From the NCBI GenBank assembly GCA_903772945.1, contig CAICTM010000950.1, positions 1 to 34,545 on the forward strand: a stretch of DNA of 34,545 nucleotides, read 5' to 3'. Position 1 is the stretch's first letter; each line of letters starts with the position of its first letter. This document shows positions 30,981 through 34,545 of the stretch, in pieces. The translations under genes and the position numbers were made by a program. Under the pieces are notes generated by a model. That model was not told where the DNA came from, did not search any database, and saw only the letters and a program-made list of their open reading frames with translations. This DNA is from Seminavis robusta (taxonomy: Eukaryota > Bacillariophyta > Bacillariophyceae > Naviculales > Naviculaceae).

Positions 30981-31430
30981 GATTCGATTCTTGACTTTAT
31001 AAGCAAGCGGCAAGGAGGAGACGACCGGAAGCTAGCTTCTAGCTAGCTAGCCGCTTGGAAGGCGAGCGACGCAATTCCAAAGACCAGAATTGTGGCAGCG
31101 CTTCCTTCATGATCAGGGAAGCCGAACGGACGATGGTGCGTGGATGGAAGATTAGCTAAAGATCAGGAAATCTCATTTACACTTTCCATTCTTGGTCAAT
31201 GCCAGGCGACTGAAGAGCTCGAAGCAAGTCCAAGAAGCTAAGGTAATCTCTAACCTTAGTACCGGTACCAGGTAAAGTATTCTAATCACGACTTGGAGTC
31301 TTGGAGGGAAAGCGAACGAAGATCCAAGGAACCCACAAGATCCCTCGTGAACCGAAAAGGCCATCAACGTCCACACCAATCTTTTTTCTCCACCCTTTGG
31401 AGATCTGGTGCCAGGAATCTGGAAAATGGG
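30981..31430. other. upstream region of the ATPase gene
   Basis: Holds the ATPase 5' flank. It contains a CTAG-type run (31031-31051), a small inverted pair CTAAGGT/ACCTTAG (about 31239-31260), and a TACCGGTA (31260-31267). No gene is seen. Confidence 0.4.
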
Positions 31431-32009
31431 GATTCTTAAGAATCATTTTGTTCTTTTTGCTGATTCTTAAGAATCATCAGGCACCCAGTATGCAACCTAA
31501 TATACTAGCAATATGGGCTTCATAGCTAGCAATGCTATCCCCTGATACTATCTGCTAACCAACAACAATGTTTGCTGATAAGACAAGCCTTGTAATGATG
31601 CATTAGTGCATACCAAAACCATTGCAATGGAGTCTTTCTTGATTTTTACAAGTATTCCCAAGATTCAGCATATTTGCATTGAGGATTCTTAAGAATCATC
31701 ATAATTTGGAGTTGATTCTTAAGAATCAGCAAATTCCATTTAATGATTCTTAAGAATCAGCATTTTTCATTGCTGATTCTTAAGAATCATCTAGCTTTTT
31801 CTTAAGAATCTGATTTTGAAAAAACTGATTCTTAAGAATCATTTGCTGATTCTTAAGAATCATCAATTTCCAAGAATCTGGAAAATTCTGATTCTTAAGA
31901 ATAGTCTGATTCTTAAGAATCCTTGTCTACCCAGTATTTGATTCTTAAGAATCATAATTTTCCCAAGATTTTTTCCTGATTCTTAAGAATAATCTGATTC
32001 TTAAGACTC
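31431..32009. repeat. array of the 14-bp palindrome GATTCTTAAGAATC
   Basis: Ten perfect copies start at 31431, 31462, 31684, 31714, 31745, 31775, 31827, 31848, 31908 and 31940. Near copies start at 31797 (right part only), 31890, 31978 and 31996. Spacings are mostly 30-31 bp, with 21, 22, 42 and a few off-register values (18, 32, 38). The sequence between copies is not conserved. A motif-free segment lies at 31476-31683. Weak end similarity (TGCCAG on both sides, at 31409-31414 and inverted at 32021-32026) is not enough to call terminal inverted repeats. The array ends about 90 bp before the ATG of the SDR gene, so it could be an upstream binding platform for a dimeric DNA-binding protein, or a mobile element like elements 1-3. 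Confidence 0.85.
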
Positions 32010-32099
32010 CTCATAACATCTGGCATAAAAAGCAACACAGACAAAGCGAAAACACAATAACCAACAACAAACTCTTAGTCAGACAAAGCAACTAACTAC

Positions 32100-33026
32100 A
32101 TGTCATCTCCCACCAGAAGCAACAGCAACAAGACAGTGGTGATTGCCGGATCAACGGGATACCTCGGCCGGTTTTTGGTATCCGAATACCATGAGCGAGG
32201 CTGGAAGGTCAAGGCATTGGTCCGAAACAAATCCAAGGCCAGCGGTACATTTCCAGAAGGTGTAGAACTCATTGAAGCACACGTGACAAAACCCGAAACT
32301 CTGAAAGGGATCATTGATGATCGAGTCGATTTGGTCCTTTCGTCCGTGGGAATCACTCGACAAAGAGATGGCTTGACCTATCGAGATGTGGACTATCAAG
32401 CCAACAAAAACCTGTTGGAGGAGACTATTCAAGCCAAAGTTCCTCAATTTGCCTACATTCACGTCCTTCAAGGCGAATCCATGGCTCATCTTACCGCAAT
32501 TCAAGCAAAGGTTGATTTTGTCAAGGACCTTGAAAAAGCCGTCCAAGCTGGACAGTTACAACATTCCACAGTCATTGCTCCTTGTGGATTCTTTTCCGAT
32601 ATGAAGGACTTTTTGGACATGGCCAAAAGTGGACGCGCCTATCTATTTGGAGATGGCCGTCATACTATCAATCCAATCCACGGGGCCGACCTGGCCAAGG
32701 CCACTGTTGATGCAATCGATGCTAAGCGCCAGAGACTCGACGTCGGTGGACCCGATGTCTTTACTCAAACCGAATTGGCAGAGTTGGCCTTTACAGCACT
32801 GCAGAAACCAGCCAAGATTTCCTATCTGTGGGATTCTATTCGGACTGGATTGATTAAACTGCTGCCATGGTGCTCTCCCTTGACGGTATGGGGTCCGGCA
32901 CAATTCTTCTTGACGGCCATGGGACAAGACATGGTGGGTGAATGTCATGGACAGCATCATTTGAGGGACCACTTTGCGCAGGTGGTGAAAGAGGAACAGG
33001 AGCAACAGAAGAAGACGTCTAGCTAG
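32100..33026 (+). CDS. atypical SDR / NmrA-like NAD(P)-binding protein
   Basis: Single exon, 308 residues, ATG at 32100. The N-terminal Rossmann motif is VVIAGSTGYLGRF with glycines G17, G20 and G23 (GxxGxxG), followed by a basic ALVRN turn that favours NADP(H). Further family features are VDLVLSSVGITRQ (end of strand 4), FAYIHVL and IQAKVDFVKDLE (position of the catalytic-type Lys), and a substrate-side loop IAPCGFFSDM. The length is typical of the family. There is no clear YxxxK pair, so the protein may be an atypical SDR acting as a reductase, isomerase or redox sensor. No signal peptide or plastid leader is seen, so cytosol is likely. The closest well-known relatives are NmrA/isoflavone-reductase-like and SDR_a5 proteins. 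The substrate is unknown. The C-terminus is Glu/Gln/Lys-rich and the stop lies in a CTAGCTAG run. Confidence 0.85.
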   Translation: MSSPTRSNSNKTVVIAGSTGYLGRFLVSEYHERGWKVKALVRNKSKASGTFPEGVELIEAHVTKPETLKGIIDDRVDLVLSSVGITRQRDGLTYRDVDYQANKNLLEETIQAKVPQFAYIHVLQGESMAHLTAIQAKVDFVKDLEKAVQAGQLQHSTVIAPCGFFSDMKDFLDMAKSGRAYLFGDGRHTINPIHGADLAKATVDAIDAKRQRLDVGGPDVFTQTELAELAFTALQKPAKISYLWDSIRTGLIKLLPWCSPLTVWGPAQFFLTAMGQDMVGECHGQHHLRDHFAQVVKEEQEQQKKTSS

Positions 33027-33239
33027 CTGCTGCACCAAGACAAGAACTATGCAACTGAAGCAATCATATATTATTTGTCTTCGCAGCAATGCACCAAGTT
33101 AACTTCTGCTTTCGTACATCAGTACGGATAGGATGAAGCCAAGTGTTATTGTCTCCAATTAAGACAATGCAGAGACTAGTGCTTTCCGTGCAAACAACAA
33201 CAACTAAACTATGGATATTAAGTGACATGTTTTGGTGGT

Positions 33240-34298
33240 TCAATACCACCACAGCAAAAGCACAATGAAAGCAAGAGTTGTACTGCGTGTACGCAGCGCC
33301 ATTGTCCGGGAATTGGTAGAAGAACTCGAATCTGATTCTGTTTCCTCAGAAGCCATCACACTTGGGACAAACTCTTCCATGACCCCCGATTTCAAGATGT
33401 CGAAGGGAAGAATGCCCTGCGCTAGAATGCAGTCATGGAAGGGCTGTTGGTCAAATGAATCACCCAGCTCGAGCTCGACTGCGGCACGCAACTCCTGCAA
33501 TTCCAGGAAACCGTAAGTGTAGGCTGTGGCCTGGCCAGGAATCTGAAATGTGTAGCGGTTGACTTCAGCCTGGGCCTGGCCCTCGGTAAGTCCAACCTCT
33601 TCGACGAATACCCTGGAGACTTCTTCTTGTGTAGTCAAGCCCAGGTTAAGCTGTGGGTCCAGGAACATCCTAGCCGCACGCCATAAACGGGATTGAAGAC
33701 TACAAAGCTGGGCCTCAATGGGCATGTACGGGTACATAATCGTCCATTCCGAATACACGCCCCAACCTTCAGTAGTAGCAGAGTTGACGGCAAAAATGGC
33801 GCGGGCATTAGACACCCCGGATTCAATCATGGCCGAGAATTGCATTTCATGACCAGGGCGAGCTTCGTGTGCAGTCAAAGTCCAAGCAAAGGCTTCGTAG
33901 ACAAATCCGTTCTTCTGCCAAGTACCGTCTTCATTCTGCTCTATCAAGGGCAACACAAAGTATGGGAATTCACCAGTGTTGTTGATCAATGGGGGTAACT
34001 CCGCGTAAGGAACAGGGAATGCCGCAGTCTCAGCGGCCGAGGCGACTCGAATGCCAGCCTCCCGTTCGGGCAGTGTCACCAGATTCTCGCGTACAATGAT
34101 TTCTTCGAGTTGTGCAAGCACACCTCCATAATACTCGAGAACCTTGTCTCCATCGATGGCGCCATCTACCATGAGTCTATTAATGATCTCCACGTGGTCA
34201 CTTGTATTGTAACCCATCTTTTCTCCCACAGCGGGTGCAAGGTTTTTCAATTCCTTCAAAAGAACAGACAGCCGTAGGCTAGTGCCCTCAACTAGCAT
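33240..34298 (-). CDS. DUF885 family peptidase-like protein, C-terminal part
   Basis: Open for 352 residues on the minus strand. The ATG at 34298 may not be the true start, since DUF885 proteins are usually about 550-600 residues and this matches only the C-terminal half or more. Zinc-site-type motifs are present: LTAHEARPGHEMQ (H144, E145, H150; family HExxPGH) and, 27 residues further on, TTEGWGVYSEW (E177). Other family landmarks are the segment after residue 100 (PPLINNTGEFPYFVLPL) and the PGQATAYTYGFLELQELR block. The tail (SSSSTNS, spacer, then LAFIVLLLWWY) resembles a GPI-anchor signal or a membrane tail. This suggests an exported, surface-attached peptidase. The missing 5' part must lie beyond an intron that would include the 51-bp minisatellite, outside the window. 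Acceptor candidates TTTAG and GCTAG are near 34290-34310. Confidence 0.82.
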   Translation of the reverse strand: MLVEGTSLRLSVLLKELKNLAPAVGEKMGYNTSDHVEIINRLMVDGAIDGDKVLEYYGGVLAQLEEIIVRENLVTLPEREAGIRVASAAETAAFPVPYAELPPLINNTGEFPYFVLPLIEQNEDGTWQKNGFVYEAFAWTLTAHEARPGHEMQFSAMIESGVSNARAIFAVNSATTEGWGVYSEWTIMYPYMPIEAQLCSLQSRLWRAARMFLDPQLNLGLTTQEEVSRVFVEEVGLTEGQAQAEVNRYTFQIPGQATAYTYGFLELQELRAAVELELGDSFDQQPFHDCILAQGILPFDILKSGVMEEFVPSVMASEETESDSSSSTNSRTMALRTRSTTLAFIVLLLWWY

Positions 34299-34356
34299 TT
34301 ATCTAAAGGCAAAGGTTTCATTTTTTTGGATGTTTCTTAAAGCCAAGGCTAATCAG

Positions 34357-34545
34357 TCGCTTTGATAGCTTTAATCTTACTAGGGAAACCGCACCATATG
34401 TACGTGTTCGCTTTGATAGCCTTAATCTTACTAGGGAAACCGCACCATATGTACGTGTTCGCTTTGATAGCCTTAATCTTACTAGGGAAACCGCACCATA
34501 TGTACGTGTTCGCTTTGATAGCCTTAATCTTACTAGGGAAACCAC
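34357..34545. repeat. 51-bp tandem repeat (minisatellite), runs off the window
   Basis: Three full units start at 34357, 34408 and 34459, and a fourth begins at 34510 and is cut by the window end. The units are nearly identical; the first differs at one position (TAGCTTTAATC against TAGCCTTAATC). Because 51 is a multiple of three, the minus strand stays open as a 17-residue repeat (VSLVRLRLSKRTRTYGA), but this basic composition does not look like a conserved protein. Each unit, read on the minus strand, contains CTAGTAAGAT, which is close to a splice-donor consensus. It probably sits in an intron or upstream region of the DUF885 gene. Confidence 0.9.

Noticed and set aside
31431..32009. CRISPR array
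   Set aside because: The repeats are 14-bp perfect palindromes with short, irregular, unequal gaps and a large motif-free block, no cas genes are present, and the context is a eukaryotic nuclear genome.

Overview
The window looks like nuclear DNA of a stramenopile alga, most likely a pennate diatom. The evidence is: a thylakoid-lumen protein with a tripartite leader (ER signal peptide, an AAA|F plastid cleavage motif, twin-arginine lumen signal); short GT-AG introns (about 68-134 bp) in several genes; a large P/S/T-rich surface protein; and ankyrin-type proteins made of the 27-residue 'GCPW' repeat common in diatoms, brown algae and oomycetes. The species cannot be read from the sequence. Genes stand singly on both strands and there is no operon structure.

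Layout: (1) 480-2102, decayed 'CPW' ankyrin gene. (2) 2750-3613 (-), lumenal PsbQ/Psb31-like photosystem II protein. (3) 3863-4211, an inverted-repeat-bounded element filled with a TTGAA motif. (4) 5446-5899 (-), a doubtful two-exon gene, head to head with a TPR-like protein at 6157-7200 (+). (5) 7201-10500, a gene-poor block with two more inverted-repeat elements, filled with CGACTT (7558-7881) and GTCTCCTA (8063-8467). (6) 10501-14909 (+), a five-exon, multi-pass membrane protein with EGF and Notch-type (LNR) modules and a propeller-like ectodomain. (7) 15611-17734 (+), a mucin-like single-pass membrane protein. (8) 18770-19558 (+), MYND zinc finger. (9) 20201-21006 (-), two-exon NDUFAF3/DUF498 complex I assembly factor. 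(10) 21426-22568 (+), membrane RING-H2 ubiquitin ligase. (11) 23281-26945, a cluster of CPW ankyrin genes: one intact (-), one frame-broken (+), one relic (-). (12) 26914-30980 (-), a three-exon, 1304-residue STAND/AAA_16-type signalling ATPase whose last codons run into the ankyrin relic. (13) 31431-32009, an array of the perfect palindrome GATTCTTAAGAATC upstream of (14) 32100-33026 (+), an atypical SDR/NmrA-like NAD(P)-binding protein. (15) 33240-34298 (-), the C-terminal part of a DUF885 HExxPGH peptidase-like protein with a hydrophobic tail, next to a 51-bp minisatellite that runs off the window.

The most unusual signal is a set of four unrelated short-motif arrays. Each packs one motif at spacings near whole or half helical turns (10-11, 15-16, 21 or 30-31 bp), and three are bounded by terminal inverted repeats. 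They look like non-autonomous elements or multimeric protein-binding platforms rather than simple satellites. Exon phases of the three multi-exon genes were checked by hand and give whole codon numbers (1340, 1305 and 224 codons including stop).
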